Positions 1 to 11,067 of a stretch of DNA of 64,000 nt are shown here, in pieces. The position numbers and the translations under genes are program-made. Numbering within the stretch: the stretch's first letter is position 1; every line of letters begins with the position of its first letter. The notes below the pieces were generated by a model, which worked only from the letters and a program-made list of their open reading frames with translations, did not search any database and was not told where the DNA came from. Source of the DNA: Zonotrichia leucophrys gambelii. Lineage: Eukaryota > Chordata > Aves > Passeriformes > Passerellidae. The DNA lies in the NCBI RefSeq assembly GCF_028769735.1, contig NC_088186.1, positions 10,261,001-10,325,000 on the forward strand. The letters run 5' to 3'.

Positions 1-530
1 TGGCCTTTACCTTCTGTTCTGGTTGTGTCACTGTCCCTGAGGCCTGCTGCAGGTGACCGTGCTCCCACTGTATAAGACCATGCTGTCGGTCACTGCTCTC
101 ATTTTCTGCTGCAAAAATGTGTTTTTCCCCTCTCTGAAGTGCTTTGGCTTGGCTGAGTTTGGCATGTTACCCTCTGTAGCTGTGTCACTGTCCCTGAGGC
201 CTGCTGCAGGTGACCGTGTCCCCACTGCACAAGACCACACTGTTGGTCATTGCTCTCATTTTCTGCTGCAAAAATGTGCTTTTTCCCTTCTCTGAATTGC
301 TTTGGCTTGGCTGGGTTTGGCATTTACCCTCAGTAGCTGTGTCACTGTCCCTGGGCCTGCTGCAGGTGACTGTGTCCCCACTGCACAAGACCACACTGTC
401 GGTCATTGCTCTCATTTTCTGCTGCAAAAATGATTTTTTCCCCTTTCTGAAGTGCTTTGGCTGGCTGGGTTTGGCACGTTACCCTCTGTAGTTGTTGTTT
501 CACTGTCCCTGGGGCCTGACTGTGTCGCTG
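1..530. repeat. 157-bp tandem repeat, about 3.4 copies
   Basis: The phrase around GTGTCACTGTCCCTGAGG recurs at 25, 182, 339 and, degenerate, at 497, giving a period of 157-158 bp. Each unit carries CTGCTGCAGGTGAC, then a CACTGCACAAGACC block and a TTTTCTGCTGCAAAAATG block. The array probably begins before the window. Its last partial copy fades into the pyrimidine tract of the exon that starts at 546. No coding exon is seen within it. Confidence 0.9.
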
Positions 531-545
531 TCTCTGTCCCCACAG

Positions 546-585
546 CTGCTGAGGCCCGTGTACCAGGAGGACAGCACCGCTGTGG
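546..585 (+). CDS. RGS3: RGS3 coding exon (post-PDZ linker)
   Basis: This 40-nt exon encodes LLRPVYQEDSTAV plus the first base of a Gly codon. The acceptor is a pyrimidine-rich run ending CCCCACAG and the donor is GTGAGT, so it enters in phase 0 and exits in phase 1. The peptide matches the stretch after the PDZ domain of long mammalian RGS3 (LLRPVYQED). The exon is short, but phase and peptide both agree with the next exon at 4398. Exons for the C2 and PDZ domains must lie upstream, outside the window. Confidence 0.88.
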
Positions 586-2247
586 GTGAGTGTGCCTGGG
601 CTGGGGCAGCTGCTCAGGGCACCCAGATCCAGTCTGGGCCTCCTGGCACCACCAGCTCCCTGTGCCAGCCCTGCACAGCTGGGTTTGAGGGCAGGAACAG
701 CCCAGGGGCTTTGGGATCATTGAACCCAAAGGCAGAGGGGAGCTGGGAACAGGGTGAGCCTCACATGAGGAGTCTGGGGAGCTCTGAGAGGGCTCTGATG
801 GTGGGGAGCTCCCAGGGCAGGGTGAGAGCTCTGAGCATCCTGCTTCCCACTGTCCCTGGGCCCATCCATTTTCTCAGAGGAGAACTCTCTGTTCTCCTCA
901 CCCACGAGGCCTTGCTGGGGAGCTGCTCCCTGCTCTGAGGCTCCTGCACTGCCCCAAGAGTGAGGCTGGCTGTGCCTCACATCAGTGCCAGCAGCTGTGC
1001 CACACTTGGGGAATATTCAAGACCTGGGCTGCTGCAAAGTCTCTGGGCCAGCTCTCCTCAAAAAACCTTTGAAACATAAGCTCATAACACAAACCACAGC
1101 TGTGAGAGGTGTGTGTGGGGTGCCTGGAGCTCCCTGGGGATGGCTGGACTGTGGGAAGAGTGGGCTGAGGTGGTGGCAGGGCTGGGCCCTGCAGGAATCC
1201 AGGTCCATGTGGAAATCCCTCCTGTCTGCTGATGGATTTGGGAGCTTTGGGAGGCTGTGCTTGCCCTGGCCTGGCTGGATGCCCTGAGGATGAGCTGAGC
1301 TCCCAGAGGATGTGAACCCCTCAGCATTCCCTGTCTGGCAAACTTGGTGCTGGCTCTGAGGTGGGGCTGTGTCCAGAGACAGCCCAGAGTGGGCTGGCAA
1401 GCCATGGGACAGTGCTGGGGGGCAGGAGGGAGCACTGAGGGCCAGGCCCCCCTGCCTTGGGAGCTCCCAGCCCTGGAGCTCTGCACCAGGAGAATTTTCC
1501 ACTCTCAGCTGCAGGGGATGTTTTGTTCTGTGGATAATTGCAGCTCTTTCCTGCTGTTTGTGGGTCCTGTGAAAAGATGAGCTGGACCAGGGGGACTTGT
1601 TCTTACAGTGGGGTGGGATTTGAAAGGCTTGGGCTTCTTCCTGTAGCAAATTTTGGATTTTTATGGATTTGTTTTTAATTATTTAATGTTTAGAGGGAGG
1701 GAGGTATCAGTTAGCCTGAGCAGGGATGAAGTGTGGCAGCACAGAGCTGACATTTGGGTGTGTTTCTGTGCCAGGACCTGTGCAGGTGATTGTTTCCTCT
1801 GATACAACGAGGTGATTTAGGGATAAGAGCAAAAGCAAATCCTGAACAGCCCAGACAGATCTTATCTGGCCTGTGCTGAGCTGTCTCTTGAGCTTTGATG
1901 TTATCTGCCAGTGCAACCAGGAAAAAGGGAAAAGGGAAAATGTCAGGATTAATGCACTTAGAGGTGGAAACAAGCTCTGAGGTCATGAGGGTGCCCCCAG
2001 CAGAGGCAGCTGCTCCAGCCAGCAGTAAACAGCCAAGCTGGCTTCCCAGCCCAGGCTGGCTGCTGTGCTGCCTTTATCTGGGAGTAAATGTGCTATTTCC
2101 TAATGCTTAATGGAATATGTAATGCTGGGCAGCTCTGTGTGTTTGCTTTGGACCAGACCTTATCTGCCCTGGGCCACGGTCAGGAGTGTTTTGGCTCATT
2201 TCTGCCTGGGAAGGTGCTGGGCATCCCTCACAGTGCCAGGGTAAAGG

Positions 2248-2686
2248 CTCTGTGGTGGGAGCAGGAGCTCCAGAAGCTCTGTGGTGGGAGCAGGAGCTCC
2301 AAAGGATCTGTGGTGGGAGCGGGAGCTCCAGAAGCTCTGTGGTGGGAGCGGGAGCTCCAGAAGCTCTGTGGTGGGAGCAGGAGCTCCAGAAGCTCTGTGG
2401 TGGGAGCAGGAGCTCTGTGGTGGGAGCAGGAGCTCCAGAAGCTCTGTGGTGGGAGCAGGAGCTCTGTGGTGGGAGCAGGAGCTCCAGAAGCTCTGTGGTG
2501 GGAGCAGGAGCTCCAAAAAGCTCTGGGTGGGAGCAACAGTTCCAAAAAGCTCTGGGTGGGAGCAGGAGCTCCAAAATCTCTGTGGTGGGAGCAGGAGCTC
2601 TGGGGTGGGAGCAGGAGCTCCAAAGGCTCTGTGGTGGGAGCAGGAGCTCCAGAAGCTCTGTGGTGGGAGCAGGAGCTCTGGGGTGG
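2248..2686. repeat. 29-bp minisatellite with shortened units
   Basis: Units read CTCTGTGGTGGGAGCAGGAG followed by CTCCAGAAG. About a dozen full copies are interspersed with shorter 20-bp copies that lack the CTCCAGAAG part and some with AAAAAG variants. Because 29 is not a multiple of three, each frame cycles through three peptide phases, which creates long spurious ORFs on both strands. Confidence 0.95.
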
Positions 2687-3429
2687 CTGCAGGAGGGAAG
2701 GGGAGATGCTGGGGGTCCCCAGGAAGCTGCAGGAGGGATGCTCGTTCCTGTTCCTGGGACATCCCTGTGGGGTTGAAGGAGAATGCTCCAGCTCCTCACC
2801 TGGATGTGTTCAATCCCAGGGGAGAGCTCTGCCTGCAGCCCCAGGCTGGCTCAGTTCATCAGCTACAGGAGGAGAGGAAGGGAATATGTTGATTTTTCAG
2901 TGGGGCTTCTCCTGAAGGTGTGAATTTTGATTAGACAGCCATGCAGTCATGTTGGATCTGTTGCCTGTGAGATTTAGGGCAGTTTTAGGTTGCTGAGTTC
3001 CAGCAGGACGTGGTCTGGGGTGGGAGGGTGCAGGAGGAAGGCTCCTGTAATCCCTCCTTGGAGTGAGGATAACTCTCCTCAGGGAGAGGGTCAGACTGAA
3101 AGCCAGTCAGGCTGCTTGGGCCTTTTCCAGCCCAGAGTGTAATGCTGACAAACAGAGGATGATGTGATGCCAGCCTCATGAACAGTGAGCTCATCCTTTA
3201 TAAATACACCCAATGTCTGAGGAACCACTGCTGGCAGCAGCAGGGATTGATCCAGCCATGAGTGTTTGTGGCTCCTGCCTGCTTCTCTGACACCTCCAAT
3301 CCCAGCATCTCCTGAGAGCTGTCATTAACCCACTGCCCATGGCATGGCATTCCTGCACTTTGCTAATTCCATGCCCAGAATCCAGAGCAGGCAGGACTTG
3401 TGTGGATAAAAATGTTGAAGTTCCTCTCT

Positions 3430-3625
3430 TGGAGTCCCTTCAGGCCCTGGCAGGGGCTCTGAGCTCTCCCTGGAGCTTCTCCTCTCCAGGTGAGCACCCC
3501 CAGCTCTCCCAGCCTGGCTGCAGCCCTGGGAGCATCTCTGGTGTCTCCTCTGGACTCATCCAGCAGCTCCAGGTCCCTCCTGTGCTGGGACCCCAGGGTG
3601 GGACAGAGCCCTGCAGGGGCAGACT
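3430..3625 (-). mobile_element. CR1 LINE fragment
   Basis: The stretch reads as the antisense of the CR1 3' region, with the familiar order of a GAGCTCTCCCTGGAGC block, TTCTCCTCTCCAGG, CTCTCCCAGCCTGG, CTCCTCTGGACTCATCCAGC and GTGCTGGGACC. The 3' end of the element is missing, so it is an internal piece. The edges are approximate. Confidence 0.75.
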
Positions 3626-3800
3626 CAGAGGGCAGGGCACTGGTGGGATGTGCTGGCCTGAAGCAGAGCTTGCTGTGCCCTCCCTGGGGTCCTGTTTGTA
3701 CCTTCCCAGCCGTGTCTGTGCTGCTGGTGGCACCCACTGGAGTCCTCAAGCCACCAAGCAAACAGCCCTGGAGCAAACCCACCCAGGGGCCTCTTGTTTG

Positions 3801-4180
3801 ATGTGACTGTGTTCACAGGGGTTGTGGGATGAGGGAAGAGATGAGGATCTGACTCCATGATTCAGGAGGCTGATTTATTATTTTATGATATATATTACCT
3901 TAAAACTATACTAAAAGAATAGAAGAAGGGATTTCATCAGAAGGCTGGCTAAGAGTAGAAAAGAATGATAACAAAGGTTTGTGGCTCGGGCTCTGTGTCC
4001 AAGCCAGCTGACTGTGATTGGCCATTAATTACAAGCCAGCACATGAGACCAATCCCAGATGCACCTGTTGCATTCCACAGCAGCAGATAATAATTGTTTA
4101 CATTTTGTCCCTGAGGCCTCTCAGCTTCTCAGGAGGAAAAATCTTAAGGAAAGGATTTTTTATAAAAGTTGTCTGCGACA
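3801..4180 (-). mobile_element. Solo endogenous retrovirus LTR
   Basis: On the minus strand the block starts TGTCGCAGAC and ends near GTGAACACAGTCACA, so it has TG...CA ends. A GTTTG pair flanks it (3796-3800 and 4181-4185), which would be a 5-bp target-site duplication if one extra base at 3801 is allowed. The AT-rich core and the GCACCTGTTGCATTCCACAG segment resemble an LTR that is very common in songbirds. No internal retroviral genes are attached. Confidence 0.85.
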
Positions 4181-4397
4181 GTTTGCCATTAGAAACAATG
4201 GATCAGTGCTGTTATTCCTTGAATCCCTGGGACTCCTGGGTAGCTGAGTGCTGCCTGTCCCTGCAGCTCCTGGCCCCAGCAGCTCCCCAGGGTTCCCAAG
4301 CCCTGCTCCAGCCTGGGAGAGCAGGACTGAGCTGGAGTGACAGAGCTGGAGCTCCCTCCTCATCCTGCGTTTCCTTCTGCCTCCTGTGTCCATCCAG

Positions 4398-4585
4398 GGA
4401 ATGGCTCCAAAGGGAAATCCCACACGGGCTCTGGGAGGAAATCCAGGCTGATGAAGACTGTGCAGAGCATGAAGAGCTATGGGAACTACCAGAACTGCAC
4501 CATTGTGAGGCCTCACATCCCCCATTCCTATGGCACCTACGTGACCCTGGCCCCCAAAGTGCTGGTGTTCCCCATCTTTGTGCAG
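4398..4585 (+). CDS. RGS3: RGS3 coding exon (basic linker and start of PH-like segment)
   Basis: The acceptor is TCCATCCAG and the donor CAG|GTCAGT, entering in phase 1 and leaving in phase 0. The peptide begins GNGSKGKSHTGSGRKSRLMK, continues with a NYQNC and VRPH segment, and ends GTYVTLAPKVLVFPIFVQ. The basic RKSRLMKTVQ motif and the KVLVFPxFVQ motif match mammalian RGS3. The hydrophobic C-terminal end would be the first strand of a PH-like fold shared with the next four exons. The frame was fixed by joining the single base carried over from 585. Confidence 0.95.
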
Positions 4586-6360
4586 GTCAGTGCAGTCACA
4601 GGGTGGATGTGCTCAGTGCCCAATCCCAGCTCCAGGGAGTGCCCATCCATGCCAGGATCTCCCTCCCAGCAGGATCCCTGCCATGCTCAGCTCTCCTCTG
4701 GAGCTGGCTGCACTTGGCACAGTGCTGGGGCTGTCTCAAAGGGAATTGTGTCCTGCCCAAGCAATTCTCTGTTGGATTTTTTTTTTCTCCTTTTCAGCTT
4801 TCAAATGTGGCCCTTGGTAATTGTTTGGGTCAAGAGGAGGTGTCCCAGCTTTTGGGTTTCAGAGATGACTTTGGAATTGCAGATCAGTGTGGTTCTTCTT
4901 GATGGTTCTTGTGCTGTCAGTGTGTGCAAAGGGGTTTTAATTTAGCTGTGGTCACACTAAATTTTGGGCAGCCAGGGCCTCACCATCCTCACAGGGAAGG
5001 GTTTCTCCCCAATATCCCATCCATCCCTGCCCTCTGGCAGTGGGAGCCATTCCCTGTGTCCTGTCCCTCCATCCCCTGTCCCCAGTCCCTCTCCAGCTCT
5101 CCTGGAGCCCCTTCAGGCCCTGGCAGGGGCTCTGAGCTCTCCCTGGAGCTTCTCCTCTCCAGGTGAGTACCCCCAGCTCTCCCAGCCTGGCTCAGAGCAG
5201 AGGACAAGGATTCAGAGCAGTAATGGCTCCACAGGGGATGTTCTGCCTCTGCAGGTCCATGAGCTGTTTTAAAAGAACAACCCTGAATTTGGTGGTGGTA
5301 GCTCTAACTCCCTCTGTGTCCTTCACTTTGTCTTTCATGTGGCCAGAACCCCAAAAATCTCATCTGCTCCATGTATTTTAGCACATTGCTGATGAATCCC
5401 TTCCTTCCTGAGCCTGTGGGGAGCCCTTTGTCCTCCTGTGCCTGTGGCAGTGTCACTGCCACCTCAGCCCAGCCTGAAGCCATGGTCCCCATTCCCTGTC
5501 TCTCCTGCCTGAGCCCTGGGCTGGGCTGGAGCTGGGGCTGGTGTTTGATCACCCCCTGCTTCCTATGGCCCCTGGCTGAGCCCTCAGCTTGTGTTGGCAG
5601 GAACACAACTGGAACTTTCTGCCTCCTTAGTCCCAAAGCTCAACCTGGGTTGTGCCTGGGAATCTGCCCCTTCAGGAGCTGCTTTTTCCCTCTGCAGGGC
5701 CCTGTGCAGATCCCTCCTGTTCCCACTGTGCTGCCCCTTCAGGAGCTGCTTTTTCCCTCTTCAGAGTGTAGAGATCCCTCCTGTTCCCACTGTGCTGCTG
5801 CTGCAGGAGCTGATTTTCCCCCGGGCACTGTCACCCTGCAGGGTCCTGTGCAGATCCCTCCTGTTCCCACTCTGCTGCTGCTGCAGGGTTTGTTGTGCAC
5901 TCAGGACACCTGAACCTGTCCCATTCTCCAGCACTGAGCTGGGTGTGGCACAGAAAGGGACAGGAATTCCTAAGAGTTGCTTTAGGAGTGATGCACACCA
6001 TCAGGTACAGCGCTGGTGCCTGAGGGACGTGGGAACCTGCCCTGCCAGCCCTGTGGTTGTGCTTCCTGCTGACAAACACCCATCACCCCCCTGAGAGCAG
6101 CCCCTGTCAGCTGCTGCTCTTTCACAGCTGGGCTGCTGGAGGTGTGAGTGTAAAGCTCTGTTTTCTCCCCTCACTGGATTGCAGACTCTGTGTCCTTCTG
6201 AGCACAGTGAGGGGTGGCGTCTCCCCGTGTGAGTTACAGCTCAAAAAAGAGGGTTTGGTGGGTGGAAAGTGTATCTCACTAACCACACTGCTACTGGAAG
6301 GTGTGACTGTTTCTTTTGTTTCCTTTTTTTTTGAATTTTTATTTTCCCATCCAAATGTAG
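4586..6360 (+). other. RGS3: RGS3 intron, 1.8 kb
   Basis: This GT-AG intron contains a CR1 fragment at about 4970-5215. Between 5680 and 5890 a roughly 65-bp unit (CAGATCCCTCCTGTTCCCAC with GGAGCTG) is repeated loosely about three times. It ends in a long T-rich acceptor tract just before 6361. Confidence 0.85.
4970..5215 (-). mobile_element. CR1 LINE 3' fragment
   Basis: Antisense CR1 landmarks occur in order: CACAGGGAAGGGTTTCTCCC, AATATCCCATCCATCC, GCCATTCCCTGTGTCCTGTC, CAGTCCCTCTCCAGCTCTCC, and then GAGCTTCTCCTCTCCAGG. The extreme 3' end is missing. It shares its distal half with the fragment at 3430. Confidence 0.85.
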
Positions 6361-6444
6361 CCCCTGGATCTTTGCAACCCAGCCCGGACTCTGCTGCTGT
6401 CGGAGGAGCTGCTCCTTCTCGAGAGCAGGAACAGAACCACACAG
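6361..6444 (+). CDS. RGS3: RGS3 coding exon (PH-like segment)
   Basis: This is an 84-nt exon in phase 0-0 with acceptor CCAAATGTAG and donor CAG|GTAAAA. It encodes PLDLCNPARTLLLSEELLLL followed by ESRNRTTQ. The PLDLCNPARTLLLSEELL run agrees with mammalian RGS3 nearly residue for residue. It is too short to stand out as an ORF and was found by looking for the sequence missing between the 4398 and 14059 exons. Acceptor, donor and length (28 codons) all fit. Confidence 0.95.
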
Positions 6445-6509
6445 GTAAAACTCTCCACTTTGTCTGGGCTCTCCAAACCTTCTGCTCTGCTGTCTTATAT
6501 AGAGGATTG

Positions 6510-6855
6510 AATTGTAGAATCACCTGCTTTGGGCTGGAAGGGACCTTAAGCTCATCCTGTCCCATTCCTTGGGCAGGGACACCTCCCACTGTCCCAGGTG
6601 CTCCCAGCCCTGTCCAGCCTGGCCTTGGGCACTGCCAGGGATCCAGGGGCAGCCCCAGCTGCTCTGGGCACCCTGTGCCAGGGCCTGCCCACCCTCACAG
6701 GGAACAATTCCCAATTCCCAATATCCCATCCAGCCCTGCCCTCTGGCAGTGGGAGCCATTCCCTGTGTCCTGTCCCTCCATCCCCTGTCCCCAGTCCCTC
6801 TCCAGCTCTCCTGGAGCCCCTTTAGGCACTGAAGGGACTGGAAGGGATTCCTCAT
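6510..6855 (-). mobile_element. CR1 LINE 3' end
   Basis: The block starts at TTGTAGAATCACCTG with GGGCTGGAAGGGACCTT, the antisense of the CR1 3' terminus. It runs through GGGCAGGGACACCTCCCACT, GCACTGCCAGGGATCCAGGG, GAACAATTCCCAATTCCC and CTCCAGCTCTCCTGGAGCCC. It is the most complete CR1 3' end in the window. Confidence 0.93.
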
Positions 6856-7095
6856 TACATGGAGAAGGGAAATGTTTCATTGTGCAGTGATTGTATTGAT
6901 ATGATATTTGGAAAGAATTCTGGACAGTTTATTGTGGGAAAAACTAAATATCAAAACTCTTTTGTGCTAGAAATCAACTGTTGTTCCTGTTGCTTTTGGG
7001 CTCAGAGAGAGGAAACTGTGGGTGGCAAATGCACATCAGTGACAGCCCTGAGGCTCAGGAGGAGGGGGTTTGAGGATGTTTTGTGCCAGGTTAGA

Positions 7096-7255
7096 GGAGC
7101 ACAGAGTGGTTCAGGCTGAAAGGCACCACTGGAGGTCATCCAGCCCCATCCCCTTGTTCAGGGATCCCCTGAAGTCACTCAGGGTTGTGTCCACATGGCT
7201 TTGCAGCATCTCTAGGGAAGGAGAATCCACTAGAACTAGAAGCAGACAGAGAACT
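7096..7255 (-). mobile_element. CR1 LINE fragment, divergent subfamily
   Basis: CACAGAGTGGTTCAGGCTG, AAAGGCACCACTGGAGGTC and GGGTTGTGTCCACATGGCTT, followed by ATCTCTAGGGAAGGAGA, follow the antisense order of an older CR1 subfamily 3' region. The match is looser than for the neighbouring copies. Confidence 0.7.
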
Positions 7256-8328
7256 TGCTGCTGATGTTCTCAGAATTTCAGTTCCTGAAACAGCTCACAT
7301 GTCCTGCCCAAATTCCTCTCGTTCTTCTTACTTCAACTTTCCCGCCATGTTGTTGGAGAGCTGGTGGAACTCTGGGGGCACAACAGGACTTTGGCACCCG
7401 GGGGATGAGACAACTCTTACCAAACTGGCAGGGTTTGGATGTGTTGATCACATTTGCTGCTGGCTTCACTTGCATCCAACTGCAAAGTCTGCAAAGCCTT
7501 GGAATGTGGGAGGGAGGCAGAGCCCATTTGTGCACTGCTAACCAGAAACATTTATTCTGGGGTAATTTCAGAGGCTCTCACAGAGTAATTTGGGGTTGAA
7601 TTCAGTAGGAGTGAACAATGTGTCATCTCCACAGATCTTAGAGAAGGTTCTGCTTCACTGGTTTTAGTTTCTGGGTGACCAACAGCAGAAGGCCTGAGCC
7701 AAGTCCCACCACTGGCCAGTACAAACCAGCAGAGGGTTGTGCTAAGTGACTCCTCTCTCTTTCTGGTTTTCATTGTGTAATTCATCCCTTGCTTTGACTT
7801 GAATCACTTTTCCTTTTTTTTCTGCCAAAAAGTACATGAAAATACATCAAAGTACACGAAAAATTCCATGATTGATTAGAAAACGTGGCACTAACTTTTA
7901 ACTAAACCCCTTTCCCTCTCTGCCCTGTGCTGCTCAGGGTCTTGTGGGCACCTGCAGGACTGAAACCCAGGTGAACTGCTGGTTGTGTGGCACAGCTGTG
8001 CTGGGTGGCTTGGGGGTGCAGCTGAAGGCAGGGAGCTCCTCCTGGCTGGGTTGGTTGACCTTCCTTCAGGCCAGACTCAGCTATTTGGAGCAGCAGCCAC
8101 ATCTGGAATATTTATGGATAATTAATGCTGTTTGCAGTCTGGGTGGGGTATTTGTGCATGTGGGGGTGATGAAGAACCCCAGGGCAGGTGTGTTTGGAGG
8201 AGCAGAGACCCCACTGTGGGCAGGGTGAGGAGGAAAATGTCTCAGGGAAAGGACTGTGCTTATGATGCTCTTGGGATGAGCTGGAGCTGGGAGAGTCTCA
8301 GGTTGCTGTTGATAATTGCTGCCCCAGA

Positions 8329-8861
8329 TGTGCAGGGTGTCTCTGCTTCAGCCCACGCAGCTGAAGAACGAGTCTGGACTCTTCACTTTTCGGTCTTGAG
8401 GTTGTTTATTAATTCTTATCTATAAAATTTTCTTTCTGCCCAGCCGAGATCTGCTCAGCAGGGCAGCCACAGGCACTCTGTGTTGTCCTTTTATACTACA
8501 AACTACCTATAACATATTTACACTTAATTCCCAATACCTATCACCTATGTTAGACAGTGCACTTCTACTCTAAACCAATCCCAAAGTGCCAGGATCACTG
8601 CAGAAAATGGACAACAAGAAGGAGAAGAAAGAAGGCTGGACACACCCAGATTCCTCCATCTTGTCCCCATAACCCCCATACCAAAAATCCTAAAATCGAC
8701 ATTTTCACCCTGTGATCATTTTGTTATTACACCATTCAAACTTGTGTGACTTTCAGGTCCTCGTACAAAGCTGGTAACTTGCTCCAAGGGTCAAAATCAA
8801 ATCCCCAGGTGCTCTGGGCAGTCTCTGAGCCCCCTGACGGGGTCCTCAGTAACTCTGGACA
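8329..8861 (-). mobile_element. Solo ERV LTR with 6-bp target-site duplication
   Basis: On the minus strand the element starts TGTCCAGAGTTAC and ends CACCCTGCACA. CCCAGA flanks it on both sides (8323-8328 and 8862-8867), a 6-bp duplication usual for class II (ERVK-like) insertions. Minus-strand promoter and polyadenylation signals are visible: a TATAAAAG box within about 8488-8495 and AATAAA near 8405-8412, in the usual order. No gag, pol or env is attached. Confidence 0.9.
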
Positions 8862-9569
8862 CCCAGAGGGATGCACTGAGTTCCTACAGGAGAGGATTTC
8901 CCAGCTGGAGCTGGTGCCAGGGAAGGGCAGGGTGCAGGCCAGGGGTGTGAGGCAGTGTTTGGGAATGCTGCTGCCCTGGGGCTGTGCTGTCTGGGTGAGC
9001 TGGCACAGGGGCAGGGCAGCAGGGCTGAGTCAGTGGGGTGAGGAATGAGCAGTGCTGAAGGGAACAGCCCATGGTGCCGAGCCCAGGCTGGCAGGGACAG
9101 TGGAGAGAGCAAGGCTGGGATGTCACCTGTGGCCCTTGGGAAGGGCTCTGTCCTGTCTGCGTGTGTGGCACAGCCATGGAAGGCTTTGTGGAGTTTGTGC
9201 AGGTCTCTCTGGAGTGCCAGGCTCTGCTTTGGTCCTGCTGGGCTGTGAGGGGAGAGAACCTGAACCTCTGCAGCCAGCAAGGCCTAAAACAGCCTGGACA
9301 CCACAGGTGCAGGAGGGCTCTGCCTCCTCTCTTTGCTGGACTTGAATTCTCTCCCTCTCTGCCTCCTCTGATGCCTGGGCAGAGGCTGTCTTGTGTCCAA
9401 CCAGTCCTTCCTTCCTTGCTCCATGAGGCTTTCTGTTTTCCCACTGCTCTTCCCACACAGCTGGACTCTTGTGGTTTGCAGGATTGTTCTCTGTGTGTTA
9501 TTCATCTGCTTTGCCTGAGAGGCTCAAGAGAGGAGGGCCTGGGTACAGGGGCTGGAGCTGCAACTCCTG

Positions 9570-9636
9570 CTCCTTTCTTTCTTCTTTCTTTCTTTCTTTC
9601 TTTTCTTTCTTCTTTCCTTCTTCTTTCTTTTCTTCT

Positions 9637-9673
<37 letters not shown>

Positions 9674-10385
9674 TTTCTTCTTTTCTTTCTTTCTCTCTTT
9701 CTCTTTCTTTTCTTCTCTTTTCTTTCTTTTCTCTCTTTCTTTTCTCTCTTTCTTTTCTTTCTCTTCTTTCTTCTTTCTTCTCTTTTCTTTCTTCTTTCTC
9801 TCTTTCTCTCTTTCTTCTTTCTTTCTTTTCTTTTCTCTCTTTCTCTTCTTTTCTTCTTCTTCTCTTTTCTTTCTTCTCTTTCTCTTTCTTTCTTTCTTCT
9901 TTTCTCTTTCTCTCTTTCTCTCTTTTCTCTCTTTCTTCTTTTTCTTTTCTTCTTCTCTTTTTCTTTTCTCTTTTCTTCTCTTCTTTCTCTCTTCTTTTCT
10001 CTCTCTTCTTTTCTTTCTTTCTTTCTTTCTTTCTTTTCTTTTCTTCTCTCTTTTCTTTCTTTTCTCTCTTTCTCTCTCTTTCTCTTCTCTCTCTTTCTCT
10101 TTTCTCTCTTTTCTCTTTCTTTCTCTCTTTTTTTTCTTTTCTTTCTCTTCTTTCTTTTCTTTCTTTCTTTCTCTCTCTCTTTCTCTCTTTTCTTTCTTTT
10201 CTTTCTTTCTTTCTTCTCTTCTTCTTCTCTTTCTTTTCTCTTCTTTCCTTTCTTTCTTTTCTTCTCTCTCTTCTCTTTCTTTCTTTTCTTTCTTTTCTTT
10301 TCTTTCTTTCTTTTCTCTTTCTTTTCTTTCTCTTCTCTCTCTTTCTTCTTTTCTTTCTCTTCTCTCTTCTCTTTCTTTCTTTCCC
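9570..10385. repeat. 816-bp uninterrupted polypyrimidine tract
   Basis: From 9570 to 10385 I see only C and T on the plus strand, mostly mixed TTTC, TTC, TTTTC and TCTC units. It has no stop codon in any frame on either strand, so it yields artefactual ORFs of about 300 to 458 codons (Phe/Ser/Leu on plus, Lys/Arg/Glu on minus). It is a very long homopurine-homopyrimidine block inside the intron. Confidence 0.97.
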
Positions 10386-10890
10386 AAACCCCCAGAATCT
10401 TTTCCCTGTGGCAGTTTCCACATCAGGCACTGCATCCTTGTCCCTGAGCAAACTCTCTCCCATCTCCTGAAGGAGTCAACCTATCTCACTGGAGGCTAGC
10501 CAGGGTCTGTCCTTTCCCTGACCTTACCTCTGGGGCAATCCTTATTCAGGCCTTAATCACATCCTGTCTAGACTTTGCTGCAATTCCCATTTTCTGGCCT
10601 CCTGAAATCCCTCCAGCCCCTGGAGTGCCAGAGGAGCCAGCGGGCGATGGCCCACGGGGTGTCCAAGGTGGCCTCTGGCCTTGTCCATCCATCTCCAGTG
10701 GACCTGGAGTTCTCCCAAAGCCCTGAGGTGTCTGCTCAGTGTGGGCCATGCTCCTGCCTCCTCATCCCTCCTTTCTGCCACTCTGGCAGGGTCTGCAGGT
10801 CAGGATGGATGGATTAACTGTCTAGAAGCCTTTCCTTCTGAGTCCTGCAGCCTCATGGATGGGCTTGGCTGGGTTTATGCTCCTCTCTAG

Positions 10891-11067
<177 letters not shown>

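Larger units (their letters stand above)
586..4397 (+). other. RGS3: RGS3 intron, 3.8 kb
   Basis: This GT-AG intron holds a 29-bp minisatellite (2248-2686), a CR1 fragment (about 3430-3625) and a solo LTR (3801-4180). The rest is GC-rich unique-looking sequence. Several 60-210 codon ORFs cross it on both strands, but they lack family resemblance and splice context and I do not call them. Confidence 0.85.

Noticed and set aside
2088..2915. Overlapping ORFs of 200-275 codons with VVGAGAP or CSHHRASGAP repeats
   Set aside because: They come from a 29-bp minisatellite that cycles through three frames; both strands are open equally, so it is not coding.
9498..10470. ORFs of 300 to 458 codons on both strands rich in Phe/Ser/Leu or Lys/Arg/Glu
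   Set aside because: They are translations of the pure pyrimidine tract, which contains no stop codon in any frame. There is no start context, domain or splice support.
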